Positions 7,694-16,677 of a DNA stretch of 42,429 bases are shown here, in pieces. The notes below the pieces were generated by a model, which worked only from the letters and a program-made list of their open reading frames with translations, was not told where the DNA came from and ran no database searches. Each line of letters begins with the position of its first letter. Within the stretch, counting starts at the first letter, position 1. Location: contig JACKLW010000021.1 of assembly GCA_024235715.1 (NCBI GenBank), positions 1-42,429 on the forward strand. Direction: 5' to 3'. The DNA comes from Accumulibacter sp. Its GTDB lineage: Bacteria > Pseudomonadota > Gammaproteobacteria > Burkholderiales > Rhodocyclaceae. The translations under genes were made by a program, and so were the position numbers.

Positions 7694-9259
7694 CTATTCC
7701 CACTCGATGGTGGCCGGTGGCTTGCCCGAGATGTCGTAGACGACGCGGTTGATGCCGCGCACTTCGTTGATGATCCGGTTCGACACCTTGCCGAGCAGGC
7801 TGTGCGGCAGTTCGGCCCATTGCGCGGTCATGAAGTCCTGCGTCTCGACGGCGCGCAGGGCGACGACGTATTCGTAGGTGCGCCCGTCGCCCATCACGCC
7901 GACCGATTTGACCGGCAGAAAAACGGCGAAGGCCTGGCTGGTTTTCTCGTACCAGCCGGCGGCGCGCAACTCGTCGATGAAAATGGCGTCGGCGCGGCGC
8001 AGCAGGTCGGCAAACTCGGGCTTCACCTCACCGAGGATACGTACGCCGAGGCCCGGGCCGGGGAAGGGGTGGCGATAGACCATGTCATGGGCCAGGCCGA
8101 GGGCGACGCCGAGTTCGCGAACTTCGTCCTTGAACAGCGCGCGCAGCGGTTCGAGCAGGTTCAGGCTCAGTTTTTCCGGCAGGCCCCCGACGTTGTGGTG
8201 GCTCTTGATGGTGTGCGCTTTCTTGGTCTTGGCGCCCGCCGATTCGATCACGTCAGGGTAGATCGTTCCCTGCGCCAGCCACCTGGCGTTCTTGAGCCTG
8301 GCAGCTTCTGCCTGGAAGACCTCGACGAACTCGCGGCCGATGATCTTGCGTTTCCGTTCGGGATCGGAGACTCCCTGCAGGTGGCGCATGAACTGCGCCG
8401 AGGCATCGACATGCACCACCTTCACACCGAGATTGCTGGCAAAGGTCTGCATTACCTGTTCCGCTTCGTTGAGGCGCAGCAGGCCGTTGTCGACGAAGAC
8501 ACAGGTCAGCTGGTCGCCGATTGCGCGGTGGATCAGGGCTGCGGCCACCGACGAATCGACACCGCCGGAGAGGCCGAGGATGACTTCCTCCCGGCCGACC
8601 TGCGAACGAATCCTGTCGACCTCTTCGCCGACATAGTCAGGCATGTTCCAGTCGTGGCCGCAGCCGCAGATGTCGCGTACGAAGCGGCCGAGGATGTCCT
8701 TGCCCTTCAGGGTGTGCGTCACCTCGGGATGAAACTGCACCGCGTAGAACCTGCGTTTCTCGTCGGCCATGGCCGCGATCGGCGTCGATTCGTTGCTGCC
8801 GATCAGCTTGAACCCGGGGGGCAGGGCGGTGACCTTGTCGCCATGGCTCATCCACACGTCTAGCAGCCCGTGCCCTTCGCCATTGCGTCTGTCTTCGATG
8901 CCTTTGAACAGTTCCGAGTGGCCACGCGCGCGCATTTCGGCATAGCCGAACTCGCGCCTGCTCGAGCTTTCGACACTGCCGCCCAGCTGGGCGGCCATCA
9001 GGTGCATGCCGTAGCAGATGCCGAGGACCGGCACGCCGAGTTCGAAGACCACTTGCGGCGCCTTGAAGTCCTCGACGTCGTAAACCGAATTGGGACCGCC
9101 GGAAAGAATGACGCCCTGCGCGTTGAAGTCGCGGATGAATTCCTCGGAGACGTCGTAGGGGTGCAGTTCGCAATAGACCTGCTGCTCTCGGACGCGGCGG
9201 GCGATCAACTGGGCGACCTGCGAACCGAAATCGAGGATCAGGATTTTTTGATGGGACAT
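7694..9259 (-). CDS. guaA: GMP synthase (glutamine-hydrolysing)
   Basis: A full-length 521-aa GuaA that makes GMP from XMP, ATP and glutamine. The N-terminal class I glutamine amidotransferase domain (about 1-200) has the nucleophile Cys82 in GICYG and His177/Glu179 in FHPE. The ATP-pyrophosphatase domain begins around residue 207, with the P-loop SGGVDSS (231-237). The C-terminal dimerisation domain ends in the conserved [11 protein letters not shown] at 9259 is the only sensible start ([14 protein letters not shown]). It lies 58 nt behind guaB on the same strand and is presumably co-transcribed with it, giving the two-step IMP to XMP to GMP route. Confidence 0.98.
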   Translation of the reverse strand: MSHQKILILDFGSQVAQLIARRVREQQVYCELHPYDVSEEFIRDFNAQGVILSGGPNSVYDVEDFKAPQVVFELGVPVLGICYGMHLMAAQLGGSVESSSRREFGYAEMRARGHSELFKGIEDRRNGEGHGLLDVWMSHGDKVTALPPGFKLIGSNESTPIAAMADEKRRFYAVQFHPEVTHTLKGKDILGRFVRDICGCGHDWNMPDYVGEEVDRIRSQVGREEVILGLSGGVDSSVAAALIHRAIGDQLTCVFVDNGLLRLNEAEQVMQTFASNLGVKVVHVDASAQFMRHLQGVSDPERKRKIIGREFVEVFQAEAARLKNARWLAQGTIYPDVIESAGAKTKKAHTIKSHHNVGGLPEKLSLNLLEPLRALFKDEVRELGVALGLAHDMVYRHPFPGPGLGVRILGEVKPEFADLLRRADAIFIDELRAAGWYEKTSQAFAVFLPVKSVGVMGDGRTYEYVVALRAVETQDFMTAQWAELPHSLLGKVSNRIINEVRGINRVVYDISGKPPATIEWE

Positions 9260-9317
9260 GGCGACGCCTCAAATGAAGCGGGCGGCCCGCAGCCGCCCGT
9301 GAATCGTCGATCGGTTT

Positions 9318-10778
9318 TCAATCGACATGGTAGTTGGGAGCTTCCTTGGTGATCTGTACGTCATGGACGTGTGACTCGCGGACACCCGCCGACGAGATCT
9401 GGACGAAGGTCGCCCGCTCGTGCATTTCGGCGATCGTGCTGCAGCCGAGGTAGCCCATCGACGAGCGCAGGCCGCCCATCAACTGATGAATGACCGCCAG
9501 GACCGACCCCTTGTAGGGAACACGCCCTTCGATGCCTTCCGGAACCAGCTTGTCGACGTTGGCGGTCTCTTCCTGGAAATAGCGGTCGGCAGCGCCGGCC
9601 GCCATGGCGCCGATCGAGCCCATGCCGCGGTAGGACTTGTAAGAGCGTCCCTGGAAAAGCTCCACGTCGCCGGGCGCTTCCTCGGTGCCGGCGAACAGGC
9701 CGCCGAGCATTACCGCGTCGCCGCCGGCGGCAATGGCCTTCGAGATGTCGCCGGAGTAGCGTATGCCGCCATCGGCGATCATCGGCACGTCGCTGTCCCT
9801 GAGCGCTCCATGGACGTTCTGGATGGCGGTGATCTGCGGGACGCCGACGCCGGCGACGATGCGCGTGGTACAGATCGAGCCGGGGCCGATCCCCACCTTT
9901 ACGCCGTCGGCCCCATGCCCGACCATCGCCAGCGCGGCTTCAGCGGTAGCGATGTTGCCGCCGATCACCTCGACATGGGGGAAGTTCTTCTTGATCCAGT
10001 TTACGCGGTCGAGGACGCCTTGCGAATGGCCGTGAGCGGTGTCGACGACCAGCACGTCGACGCCGGCTTCGGCGAGCAGTTCGACGCGTTCTTCGGTACC
10101 CGGGCCGACGCCGACGGCGGCGCCGGCGCGCAGGCGGCCGGAAGCGTCCTTGCTGGCATTCGGGTGTTCGGTGGTCTTGATGATGTCCTTGACGGTGATC
10201 AGGCCGCGCAGCTCGAAGGCGTCGTTGACCACCACGACGCGCTCGAGTCGGTGCCTGTGGATCACGGCCTTGCCTTCTTCGACGGTTGCGCCTTCGGGGA
10301 CAGTGACCAGCCGATTCTGCGGGGTCATGATATTGCGCACCGGCTGGTCGAGGTTGGTTTCGAAGCGCAGGTCGCGGTTGGTGACGATGCCGACGACGAC
10401 GCGTCCGTCGAGCACCGGCACGCCGGAGATCTTGTGCAGGCTGGTCAGTGCCAGGACGTCGCGAACCGACATCTGCGGCGAAACGGTGATCGGGTCCTTC
10501 AGGATTCCGGATTCGAAACGCTTGACCTTGGCGACTTCGGCTGCCTGCGCTTTCGGGCTGAGGTTCTTGTGCACGATTCCTATGCCGCCCTCCTGCGCCA
10601 GGGCGATCGCCAGGCGGGCCTCGGTAACAGTGTCCATGGCTGCGGAAACCAGGGGCAGATTGAGGCTGATATTGCGCGTCAGACGGGTCTTCAGCGTCAC
10701 GTCGCGGGGCACGACGGAGGAGTGGGCGGGGACGAGGAGCACATCGTCGAACGTCAGCGCCCGTTGGATTAAACGCAT
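9318..10778 (-). CDS. guaB: IMP dehydrogenase
   Basis: A full-length 486-aa IMP dehydrogenase catalysing NAD-dependent oxidation of IMP to XMP, the first committed step to guanine nucleotides. The catalytic (beta/alpha)8 barrel is split by two CBS domains (about residues 95-205). The active-site loop [11 protein letters not shown] carries Cys303; the flap has the usual YRGMGS. The start [15 protein letters not shown] is the family N-terminus, with AAAGG just upstream. A -10 element TATAAT lies about 30 nt before the start. It heads the guaBA operon and is divergent from the DUF4124 gene. Confidence 0.98.
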   Translation of the reverse strand: MRLIQRALTFDDVLLVPAHSSVVPRDVTLKTRLTRNISLNLPLVSAAMDTVTEARLAIALAQEGGIGIVHKNLSPKAQAAEVAKVKRFESGILKDPITVSPQMSVRDVLALTSLHKISGVPVLDGRVVVGIVTNRDLRFETNLDQPVRNIMTPQNRLVTVPEGATVEEGKAVIHRHRLERVVVVNDAFELRGLITVKDIIKTTEHPNASKDASGRLRAGAAVGVGPGTEERVELLAEAGVDVLVVDTAHGHSQGVLDRVNWIKKNFPHVEVIGGNIATAEAALAMVGHGADGVKVGIGPGSICTTRIVAGVGVPQITAIQNVHGALRDSDVPMIADGGIRYSGDISKAIAAGGDAVMLGGLFAGTEEAPGDVELFQGRSYKSYRGMGSIGAMAAGAADRYFQEETANVDKLVPEGIEGRVPYKGSVLAVIHQLMGGLRSSMGYLGCSTIAEMHERATFVQISSAGVRESHVHDVQITKEAPNYHVD

Positions 10779-10806
10779 GGCCTTTGATCCGAGGTCACAA
10801 AAACGT

Positions 10807-10835
10807 ATTATACAGCGTGCTCTCTTACCGCTGAA
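10807..10835 (-). promoter_or_regulatory. guaBA promoter
   Basis: Reading the minus strand, TATAAT (plus-strand 10807-10812) is a perfect -10 element; a weak -35-like TTCAGC (10830-10835) lies 17 nt upstream. The 5' leader would be about 20 nt. On the plus strand the same AT patch offers a weaker -10 (TATACA, 10809-10814) for the divergent DUF4124 gene. Confidence 0.55.
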
Positions 10836-11284
10836 TGACCATGAAGCGCATCGCCATAGCTGCTGCCATGCTGTTCGCCACCTGCTCCGCGCAAGCGCAG
10901 ATCTATCAATGGCAGGATGAAAACAACAAGACAGTGATCTCCGACCGGCCGCCGGTCGGCAAGGTCAGGCAGCCGCGGCAGATCGCCGCAGAGGCCGCGG
11001 CACCGGGCGATGACACCGGCAAGACGCTGGCCGATCGCGAGATGGAGTTCCGCAAGCGTCAGAAGGAATCACAGGAAGGCGCCGCGGAGGCACGGAAGGA
11101 GCAGCATGCGGCTGCCCAGCGACACGAGAACTGCGAGCGCGCGCGGCTCTCCCTGCGGGTTCTGGAATCCGGCGAGCGCGTTTCGATGCGCGACAGCAAG
11201 GGCGAGCGCTACTATCTGGACGACCGGCAGCGCGAACAGGAGATCGAGCGGGCGCGCAACGACGTTCAGGCAAACTGCAAGTAG
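10835..11284 (+). CDS. DUF4124 domain-containing exported protein
   Basis: A 149-aa protein (147 aa if ATG 10841 is used). It begins with a cleavable signal peptide ([18 protein letters not shown], cut before QIYQW). The DUF4124 core follows: [18 protein letters not shown], the W..E.G...SDRPP-type motif of this family. After that comes a long charged helix rich in Arg, Glu and Gln, probably coiled coil (about 65-120), then a short C-terminal segment with [11 protein letters not shown]4124 proteins are periplasmic and common in Beta- and Gammaproteobacteria; the function is not established. Its stop codon is only 6 nt from that of the convergent rnfH. Confidence 0.88.
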   Translation: MTMKRIAIAAAMLFATCSAQAQIYQWQDENNKTVISDRPPVGKVRQPRQIAAEAAAPGDDTGKTLADREMEFRKRQKESQEGAAEARKEQHAAAQRHENCERARLSLRVLESGERVSMRDSKGERYYLDDRQREQEIERARNDVQANCK

Positions 11285-11290
11285 GATGCG

Positions 11291-11611
11291 CTAAGTCGCT
11301 TCGCCTTCGCCGGCACCTTTCTTCATGATCTTTCCCGCGGCGGCGCGTTGCTTGCGGACTTCCTTGGGGTCGGCGATCAGCGGCCGGTAGATCTCGACGC
11401 GGTCCTGGTCGCGCAGCGGGGCGTCGATCTTCGTGAGTTTGGCGAAGATGCCGATCTTGTTGGTCTTCAGATCGATTTCCGGGTACTTCTGCAACAATCC
11501 CGAGGCTTCAATCGCCTGTCCCACCGTACTGCCCGGCGGCAGTTGCAGGCCGACCAGCTGCTGCTTGTCCGGCAAGGCGTAGATGACCTCGATGCTGAGC
11601 AGCTCAGGCAT
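11291..11611 (-). CDS. rnfH: RnfH family protein (UPF0125; RatB homologue)
   Basis: A 106-aa ubiquitin-like beta-grasp protein. The start is ATG 11611 ([17 protein letters not shown]), overlapping the 3' end of ratA by 8 nt, which implies translational coupling. Conserved blocks are LPPGSTVGQAIEASGLL, NKIGIFAK and DRVEIYRPLIADPKEVRKQR, the last being the family signature. In E. coli the homologue (RatB/YfjF) sits beside ratA and smpB just as here. Despite the name, no rnf electron-transport genes are nearby and the role is unclear. The C-terminus is Lys/Gly-rich. Confidence 0.93.
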   Translation of the reverse strand: MPELLSIEVIYALPDKQQLVGLQLPPGSTVGQAIEASGLLQKYPEIDLKTNKIGIFAKLTKIDAPLRDQDRVEIYRPLIADPKEVRKQRAAAGKIMKKGAGEGEAT

Positions 11612-12047
11612 TGGGTAGTCCGTGCACCTCGTTGGCACGCTTCACGAAGGCATCGACGAAGGTGTTGGCAATCTGGCTGAAGACCGGGCCGATCACTTTC
11701 TCGAACATCTTGCTGGAAAACTCGTACGAGAGCTGGAATTCGATCTTGCAGGCATAATCGGCCAGCGGCTTGAAACGCCACAGACCATCCAGGCGGCGGA
11801 AGGGACCATCGACCAGCCGGATTCTCATCCACTCCGGCGACTCCTTGTCGTTCTCGGTGGTGAAGTGCGAGCTGACGTTGCGATACTTGATGTGCAGCGT
11901 GGCGACCGTCTTCCGGGCATCGCGAAACTCGCAGCGCGTCTGGCTGCACCACGGCAGGAATTGCGGATAGTCCTCGACACGGTCGACGAGGTTGAACATC
12001 TGTTGCGATGAACGCTCGATCAGTACCGATTTCTTGACCATGGCCAT
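11604..12047 (-). CDS. ratA: RatA family START-domain protein (coenzyme Q-binding/ribosome association toxin homologue)
   Basis: A 147-aa single-domain SRPBCC/START protein of the COQ10/RatA family: [18 protein letters not shown], the cavity-forming stretch [17 protein letters not shown], and the C-terminal helix [20 protein letters not shown]. coli RatA was described as a 50S-binding inhibitor of subunit association, whereas mitochondrial Coq10 carries ubiquinone; which role applies cannot be decided from sequence. It is followed by overlapping rnfH and is divergent from smpB, a widely conserved neighbourhood. The start is ATG 12047; the second Met two codons later is also possible. Confidence 0.93.
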   Translation of the reverse strand: MAMVKKSVLIERSSQQMFNLVDRVEDYPQFLPWCSQTRCEFRDARKTVATLHIKYRNVSSHFTTENDKESPEWMRIRLVDGPFRRLDGLWRFKPLADYACKIEFQLSYEFSSKMFEKVIGPVFSQIANTFVDAFVKRANEVHGLPNA

Positions 12048-12072
12048 GCGCTGCCGGACCTCGTGAATCCTG

Positions 12073-12089
12073 TAGAATCGAACATTCTA
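12073..12089. promoter_or_regulatory. Back-to-back -10 elements between ratA and smpB
   Basis: TAGAAT (12073-12078) and its mirror ATTCTA (12084-12089) form an inverted repeat with a 5-nt spacer. Each arm is a -10 hexamer, one facing smpB (extended by TG two bases upstream) and one facing ratA. No convincing -35 elements were found. The two promoters would compete for one polymerase site. Confidence 0.4.
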
Positions 12090-12125
12090 GCACTCCAGAC
12101 CCTCAATTTCCCGAGAAAAGGCACC

Positions 12126-12572
12126 ATGAGCATCGTCGCCAACAAGAAGGCTTTTCATGATTATTTCATAGAAGAGAAAATCGAGGCGGGCGTGGCGCTG
12201 GAAGGCTGGGAAGTGAAGGCGATCCGTGCTGGCCGGGCGAGCATCAAGGAGGCTTATGTCCTGGTCCGCAATGGCGAAGTCTTCCTGTTCGGCATGCACA
12301 TCACGCCGCTGATGGCGGCATCGACGCATGTCCGACCCGACCCGGTGCGCACCCGCAAGCTGTTGCTGCACGCCAGGCAGATCAGCAAGCTGATTGGCCA
12401 GGTGGAACGTGCCGGTTTCACGCTGGTGCCGCTTGACCTGCATTTCCAGCGCGGCCGCATCAAGGTCGAGATCGGCCTGGCAAAAGGCAAGAAGCAGTTC
12501 GACAAGCGCGAAGCCGACAAGGATCGCGACTGGGTGCGCGAGAAGGCGCGGCTGATGCGCGCCAAGGTCTAG
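12126..12572 (+). CDS. smpB: SsrA-binding protein SmpB
   Basis: A 148-aa SmpB, the tmRNA partner in trans-translation that rescues stalled ribosomes. Characteristic blocks are [40 protein letters not shown], the [15 protein letters not shown] segment and the basic C-terminal tail [13 protein letters not shown]...KDRDW that becomes helical in the ribosome. ATG 12126 is chosen (MSIVANKK) because GAGAAAAGG precedes it; a longer frame from 12063 would start inside the promoter. The tmRNA gene itself was not seen in the flanks. Confidence 0.98.
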   Translation: MSIVANKKAFHDYFIEEKIEAGVALEGWEVKAIRAGRASIKEAYVLVRNGEVFLFGMHITPLMAASTHVRPDPVRTRKLLLHARQISKLIGQVERAGFTLVPLDLHFQRGRIKVEIGLAKGKKQFDKREADKDRDWVREKARLMRAKV

Positions 12573-12613
12573 GCGGCGTCACCGCGCGCCGGGCTTGACG
12601 GCAGGTTCCGGCG

Positions 12614-13366
12614 TCAGCTGAAGTGGCGCAGGGAGCGTTGCTGCCTTTGCTCCGTATCCGCCGCATCGTTCAGCCGCTGGCGGACGAAAGTGATATGTGC
12701 CTGTGCGGCGAGCCGGGCGGCTACGGGCTGGCGGCTGCGGATCGCATTGTGGATCGCGCGGTGCTGCGCCATCAACTGGCGGCCGGTTTCCGGACTCACC
12801 GCGATTTCGCGGAGGTTGCGTCGCACGTGTTCGTGCAGCAGGCGCAGAACACTGCCCACCAGATGGCCGAAGAGCACGTTGTGGGCAGATTCGGCGATGG
12901 TCAGATGAAAAGCGACGTCGGCAGCGACCTGCGCGTTGCGATCATCGAGCGCATAGGCGGCGTCAAGCCTGGCATAGGCTTTCTCCAGGCGCTCCAGGTC
13001 GCTGTCGGTCGCCCGCTGCGCGGCGAGTTCGGCTGCCGACGCCTCGAGCAGGTAGCGGAACTCGATCACGTCATCCTGCAGGAAGGGGTGCTGATCGATC
13101 AACTGCTGCCAGGGATCGGCGAAGCTGGCTTCCAGGCGGTCGGTGACGTAGGTGCCCCCGCCATGGCGGCTGACCAGCAGGTCACGGGAAACGAGCTTCT
13201 TGATCGCCTCGCGCAATGACGGGCGCGAAACGCCGAGTTCGATTGCCAGTTCGCGTTCGGCAGGAAGGCGGTCACCAGGCTTGAGGGAGCCCTCGAGGAT
13301 GCGCGCCTCGAGCTGGTGGGCGATGGCGTCGGGGATGCGCGGGAGTTTCAGTTTGGCATAATTCAT
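12614..13366 (-). CDS. FadR/GntR-family regulator, LldR-type
   Basis: A 250-aa GntR regulator of the FadR subfamily. The N-terminal winged HTH (about 10-75) contains LKPGDRLPAERELAIELGV and SRPSLREAIKKL. The C-terminal all-helical FCD domain (about 95-225) retains metal-ligand-type residues: EFRYLLEASAAE, the His in DVAFHLTIAES, the His in AQHRAIHNAI and a late His in AQAHITFV. It is divergent from lutA-lutC-lutB, and identical TGGTCTTACCA palindromes lie in front of both transcription units. It is most likely the lactate-responsive repressor of the lut operon and of itself (LldR/LutR role inferred from context). ATG 13366 is the start. Confidence 0.9.
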   Translation of the reverse strand: MNYAKLKLPRIPDAIAHQLEARILEGSLKPGDRLPAERELAIELGVSRPSLREAIKKLVSRDLLVSRHGGGTYVTDRLEASFADPWQQLIDQHPFLQDDVIEFRYLLEASAAELAAQRATDSDLERLEKAYARLDAAYALDDRNAQVAADVAFHLTIAESAHNVLFGHLVGSVLRLLHEHVRRNLREIAVSPETGRQLMAQHRAIHNAIRSRQPVAARLAAQAHITFVRQRLNDAADTEQRQQRSLRHFS

Positions 13367-13418
13367 GCTGTCTTGTCGGTGTCCTTGGACAAATCGCCCG
13401 ATTGCTGCGGGGTTCCAG

Positions 13419-13429
13419 TGGTCTTACCA
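13419..13429. promoter_or_regulatory. FadR/LldR-type operator 1 (regulator side)
   Basis: TGGTCTTACCA fits the known FadR-family operator form TGGT-N3-ACCA exactly. It lies 53 nt upstream of the regulator's start codon, well placed for autoregulation. Confidence 0.75.
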
Positions 13430-13540
13430 ATCGATCGTGCCATCAGCGGCGATGCTGCGGGGAGAGCTTACATCGTTTCCCTCTGGCAGCGAGTGAGTGT
13501 AACCTGACGACAAGGCAGGTGGCAGAAAAGTCACAGGAGA

Positions 13541-13569
13541 TTGACAAAGCGCGGCAGCGCAACTAGTGT
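13541..13569 (+). promoter_or_regulatory. lutACB promoter
   Basis: TTGACA (13541-13546) is a consensus -35; TAGTGT (13564-13569) sits 17 nt downstream as a poor -10. Operator 2 lies about 10 nt past the -10, over the expected transcription start, consistent with repression. Confidence 0.55.
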
Positions 13570-13579
13570 ACCCGGCAAT

Positions 13580-13590
13580 TGGTCTTACCA
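13580..13590. promoter_or_regulatory. FadR/LldR-type operator 2 (lut side)
   Basis: This is an exact second copy of TGGTCTTACCA, 30 nt upstream of the lutA start and just downstream of the lut promoter. The 161-bp spacing from copy 1 would allow looping between the two sites. Confidence 0.75.
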
Positions 13591-13620
13591 CTTTTCCCCT
13601 CGACACTTCAGGAGACAGCC

Positions 13621-14403
13621 ATGGACGCAGCGGGCAGCCGCCATTACCCGGAAAAGCCCGAAAAGGTCTACCTTTTCGGGACCTGCCTGATCGATCTGTT
13701 TTGCCCGGAGGCAGGCATGAATGCCGTCCGTCTGCTCGAGCGCGAGGGAATCGAGGTGCTTTTTCCCGCCGACCAGACCTGCTGTGGGCAGCCGGCGCAC
13801 AGCAGTGGCTTTCCCGAGCAGGCACGCGCTGTCGCCCTGGCGCAGTTTCGCCTTTTTCCGGAAGCGTGGCCGGTGATCGTTCCGTCGGGTTCGTGTGCCG
13901 GGACGATGCGTCGTCACTACCCGGCGATGTTTGCCGACGACCCGCGACTGCTGGCGCAGGCGACGGCGCTCGCCGAGCGGGTCTTCGAATTCAGCGAGTT
14001 CCTGGTGCACGTCGCCAGGGTCACTCTTGGCGACCAGGGCGGGCCGGCGCGCGTCGCGCTGCACACGTCCTGCGCGGCGCGGCGCGAGATGGGAACGCAC
14101 GAGCACGCGCGTTCGCTGCTCGCACAGCTAGCGGCGGTCGAGGTCGTGCTGCACGAGCATGAATCGGAGTGCTGTGGCTTCGGCGGCACGTTTTCGCTGA
14201 AACATCCGGCAATCTCGTCGGCGATGGCCGGTGACAAGGTCGATGCCCTGAAGGAAACCGGTGCCGAGACTTTCGTGTCGGCCGACTGCGGCTGCATGCT
14301 CAGCCTGAACCATACCTTGCAGAAACGGCGCGATGGCTTTCAGGGGCAACACCTGGCGACCTTCCTCTGGCAACGGACGGGTGGTGAAGGGGGGCGGCGA
14401 TGA
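13621..14403 (+). CDS. lutA: L-lactate oxidation iron-sulfur protein LutA (LldE)
   Basis: A 260-aa CCG-domain protein of the LutA/LldE/GlcF group, a subunit of the flavin-independent L-lactate dehydrogenase complex (lactate to pyruvate). ATG 13621 has AGGAG 7 nt upstream. Two cysteine-rich CCG repeats are visible: QTCCGQPAHSSGFPEQA (Cys54-Cys55) and ESECCGFGGTFS (Cys184-Cys185), with additional Cys in PSGSCAGTMRRHYP, HTSCAARREMG and SADCGCMLSLNH. These bind the cofactor/cluster by which electrons leave the complex. It is the first gene of the operon, overlapping lutC by ATGA. Confidence 0.95.
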   Translation: MDAAGSRHYPEKPEKVYLFGTCLIDLFCPEAGMNAVRLLEREGIEVLFPADQTCCGQPAHSSGFPEQARAVALAQFRLFPEAWPVIVPSGSCAGTMRRHYPAMFADDPRLLAQATALAERVFEFSEFLVHVARVTLGDQGGPARVALHTSCAARREMGTHEHARSLLAQLAAVEVVLHEHESECCGFGGTFSLKHPAISSAMAGDKVDALKETGAETFVSADCGCMLSLNHTLQKRRDGFQGQHLATFLWQRTGGEGGRR

Positions 14404-15077
14404 GCGCGCGTGACAGGATCCTGCAGCGCCTGCGCGCCGCGCCGCAAGGCAAGGCGCCGCTGGCGCCTGACGTGCCTGCCTTCTACGATGCGCTCGGCGC
14501 CGCCGCGCCGGCCGGCACGCGCGCTTCGAGAATCGCGCTGTTCTGCGAAAAAATGGCTTTCTGGCACGGGGAAGTCGTCCGTGTGACGCGCGACAAGTGG
14601 CCGCAGAAGCTGCACGAGCTGTGCCTTGCCAAGGGGGTGCGCTCGCTGCTTTACGGCCCGCAGAGCGAGCACGCGGCGGCGCTCGTGGCTGCCGGAATCG
14701 ACGGACTGAAACCGTACGATCGGCCGGTCGGCGAGTGGAAGAAGGCGCTCTTCGAAGACACCGATGCCGGCCTGACGGCGACGCGCGGCGGCATTGCCGA
14801 GACCGGCACGCTGATCGTCTGGCCGGACGCCAGCGAGCCGCGTCTGATGTCGCTGGTTCCGCCGATCCACTTTGCGCTGCTCGACGCCGATCAGCTCCAC
14901 GATACGCTCTTCGACGCCATGCGTGTGCAGCGCTGGAGCGACGGCATGCCGACCAACGCCCTGCTGGTCTCGGGACCGTCGAAGACCGCCGACATCCAGG
15001 TCACGCTGGCCTATGGCGCGCACGGTCCGAAGGAGCTGGTCGTGCTGCTGCTGGTCAACGAGGAGGAGATGCAATGA
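14400..15077 (+). CDS. lutC: Lactate utilization protein LutC (LldG)
   Basis: A 225-aa LUD (DUF162) domain protein, the third subunit of the LutABC/LldEFG L-lactate dehydrogenase complex. It starts at ATG 14400, sharing 4 nt (ATGA) with the lutA stop, and ends by ATGA overlap with lutB. Family blocks include the N-terminal ARDRILQRLRAA, the glycine-rich LTATRGGIAETGTLIVW and LLVSGPSKTADIQ. The LUD fold is related to NagB/RpiA-type sugar isomerases. Its exact contribution is unclear, but it is required in Bacillus. Here it lies between lutA and lutB, not last as in the common A-B-C order. Confidence 0.93.
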   Translation: MSARDRILQRLRAAPQGKAPLAPDVPAFYDALGAAAPAGTRASRIALFCEKMAFWHGEVVRVTRDKWPQKLHELCLAKGVRSLLYGPQSEHAAALVAAGIDGLKPYDRPVGEWKKALFEDTDAGLTATRGGIAETGTLIVWPDASEPRLMSLVPPIHFALLDADQLHDTLFDAMRVQRWSDGMPTNALLVSGPSKTADIQVTLAYGAHGPKELVVLLLVNEEEMQ

Positions 15078-16507
15078 ACAGCCAGCCACTCAGCTTCGTT
15101 CCGGCCAGCGAATTCAAGCAGCGCGCCGCCGCGGCAGTCGCCGACGACCATCTGCGCAAGAGTTTCCGCGGCGCCATGGACTTCCTGATCAACAAGCGCG
15201 CGGCGCAGTTTCCCGATCCGGCGGCGCTCGAAAGCCAGCGCTCGCTCGCCGAACATATCCGCAAGTACAGCCTGGCGCGGCTGCCCGAACTGCTCGAGCA
15301 GCTCGAGCAGAAACTTGTCGCCAACGGCGTTCAGGTGCACTGGGCCGAGAACGCCGAAGAAGCCTGTGCGATCATCGTCGGCATCGCCCGGCGTCACTCG
15401 ACGAAATTGATGGTCAAGGGCAAGTCGATGGTGAGCGAGGAAGTCGAGCTCAACCACGCCATGGCCGACGCCGGCATCGAGGCCCTGGAGAGCGATATGG
15501 GCGAATACATCGTCCAGCTCGACGGCGAGAAGCCTTCGCACATCATCATGCCGGCAATCCACAAGACCAGGGAGCAGATCGCCCGTCTGTTCGCCGAAAA
15601 GGTGCCGGGCGCCGCTTATACCGACTCTGTCGACGAGCTGATCGGCATCGGCCGCGCCGTCCTGCGCGAGAAGTTCATGAGCGCCGAGGTCGGACTGTCC
15701 GGCGTGAACTTCGCCGTTGCCGAGACCGGCACCCTGTGCCTGGTCGAAAACGAGGGAAACGGTCGCATGTGTACCACCGTTCCCGACGTTCATATCGCGA
15801 TCACCGGCATCGAGAAGGTCGTCGAGAAGCTCGAGCATGTACCGCCCCTGTTCGGCTTGCTGACGCGCTCGGCGACGGGACAGGCGATCACCACCTACTT
15901 CAACATGATCAGCGGCCCACGCAAGCCGGACGAGAAGGACGGCCCGGGCGAGATGCACCTGGTACTGGTCGACAATGGCCGTACACAGGCCTACAGCGAC
16001 GAACAGATGCGATCGACCCTGCAGTGCATCCGTTGTGGCGCGTGCATGAACCATTGCCCGGTGTATACGCGTATCGGCGGCCACGCCTACGGCACGACCT
16101 ACCCTGGCCCCATTGGCGAAATCATCTCGCCGCACATGCTGGGCCTGGCCGCCACGCACGTCCTGCCAACGGCTTCAAGCCTTTGCGGCGCCTGCGGGGA
16201 AGTGTGCCCGGTACGCATCCCGATTCCCGAACTGCTCGTCCGATTGCGCGAGGAGGCACAGCACGACGCGCGTCCCGGACATGCGCCGATGGTCGGGCAG
16301 GGCGCGGCGAAGAGCCGCCTGGCAGACGCCATCTGGTCGGGCTGGGCCGCGATGTATACCCGTCCGGCGCTGTACCGGGCCTTTGGCTGGCTGGCGACCC
16401 GCTTTCGCGCGCTGACCCCGCCAATGCAGGGTGGCTGGACGGTCAGCCGCACGCCGATGAAGCCCGCAAGGCGGACGCTGCACGAGCTGATGGCGGAGAG
16501 AGAGTAG
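15074..16507 (+). CDS. lutB: Lactate utilization iron-sulfur protein LutB (LldF)
   Basis: A 477-aa protein joining an N-terminal LUD domain (about 60-300, with MVKGKSMVSEEVELNHA, GVNFAVAETGTLCLVENEGN and VPDVHIAITGIEKVV) to a ferredoxin-like region with two 4Fe-4S motifs: CIRCGACMNHCPVY starting at Cys318 and CGACGEVCPVRIPI starting at Cys371. A C-terminal tail (about 400-477) ends in TLHELMAERE. It is the central electron-transferring subunit of the L-lactate dehydrogenase complex. The start ATG 15074 overlaps the lutC stop. It is the last gene of the operon; a lactate permease is not adjacent. Confidence 0.95.
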   Translation: MNSQPLSFVPASEFKQRAAAAVADDHLRKSFRGAMDFLINKRAAQFPDPAALESQRSLAEHIRKYSLARLPELLEQLEQKLVANGVQVHWAENAEEACAIIVGIARRHSTKLMVKGKSMVSEEVELNHAMADAGIEALESDMGEYIVQLDGEKPSHIIMPAIHKTREQIARLFAEKVPGAAYTDSVDELIGIGRAVLREKFMSAEVGLSGVNFAVAETGTLCLVENEGNGRMCTTVPDVHIAITGIEKVVEKLEHVPPLFGLLTRSATGQAITTYFNMISGPRKPDEKDGPGEMHLVLVDNGRTQAYSDEQMRSTLQCIRCGACMNHCPVYTRIGGHAYGTTYPGPIGEIISPHMLGLAATHVLPTASSLCGACGEVCPVRIPIPELLVRLREEAQHDARPGHAPMVGQGAAKSRLADAIWSGWAAMYTRPALYRAFGWLATRFRALTPPMQGGWTVSRTPMKPARRTLHELMAERE

Positions 16508-16610
16508 GCCCGGTAAAACGCGACCGTGGCTGGCTGGTGGGCGTGCAGGACGCGGCAGGAGGAGATTCGGCGCACAGGAAACGACCCGTGTTCCGTTGAT
16601 CCGGCCAAGC

Positions 16611-16655
16611 GCTTGCGGCACTGCCGGCGACAGTTGCGTCGGCCGGTCCGCAAGC
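16611..16655. terminator. Long hairpin between convergent lutB and oadB
   Basis: GCTTGCGG (16611-16618) pairs with CCGCAAGC (16648-16655); inside, CCGGCGAC pairs with GTCGGCCGG with one bulge, giving a two-tier stem of about 16 bp. It sits in the 170-nt gap where two operons converge, so it may stop both. There is no T tract on either side, so the mechanism is not a classic intrinsic one. Confidence 0.45.
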
Positions 16656-16677
16656 CCGCTGGTGACGGTGTTGCGCC

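Noticed and set aside
7679-8863. 394-aa plus-strand open frame opposite guaA
   Set aside because: Antisense to a certain housekeeping gene, no ribosome-binding site, no domain.
9420-10772. 450-aa plus-strand open frame opposite guaB
   Set aside because: Same reason; codon-third-position bias of guaB on the other strand explains its openness.
12573-12613. Search for the tmRNA gene next to smpB
   Set aside because: The 41-nt spacer is far too short and holds no tmRNA-like ends; nothing matching was seen upstream either.
15011-16159. 382-aa minus-strand open frame opposite lutB
   Set aside because: Shadow of lutB; no supported start or family.
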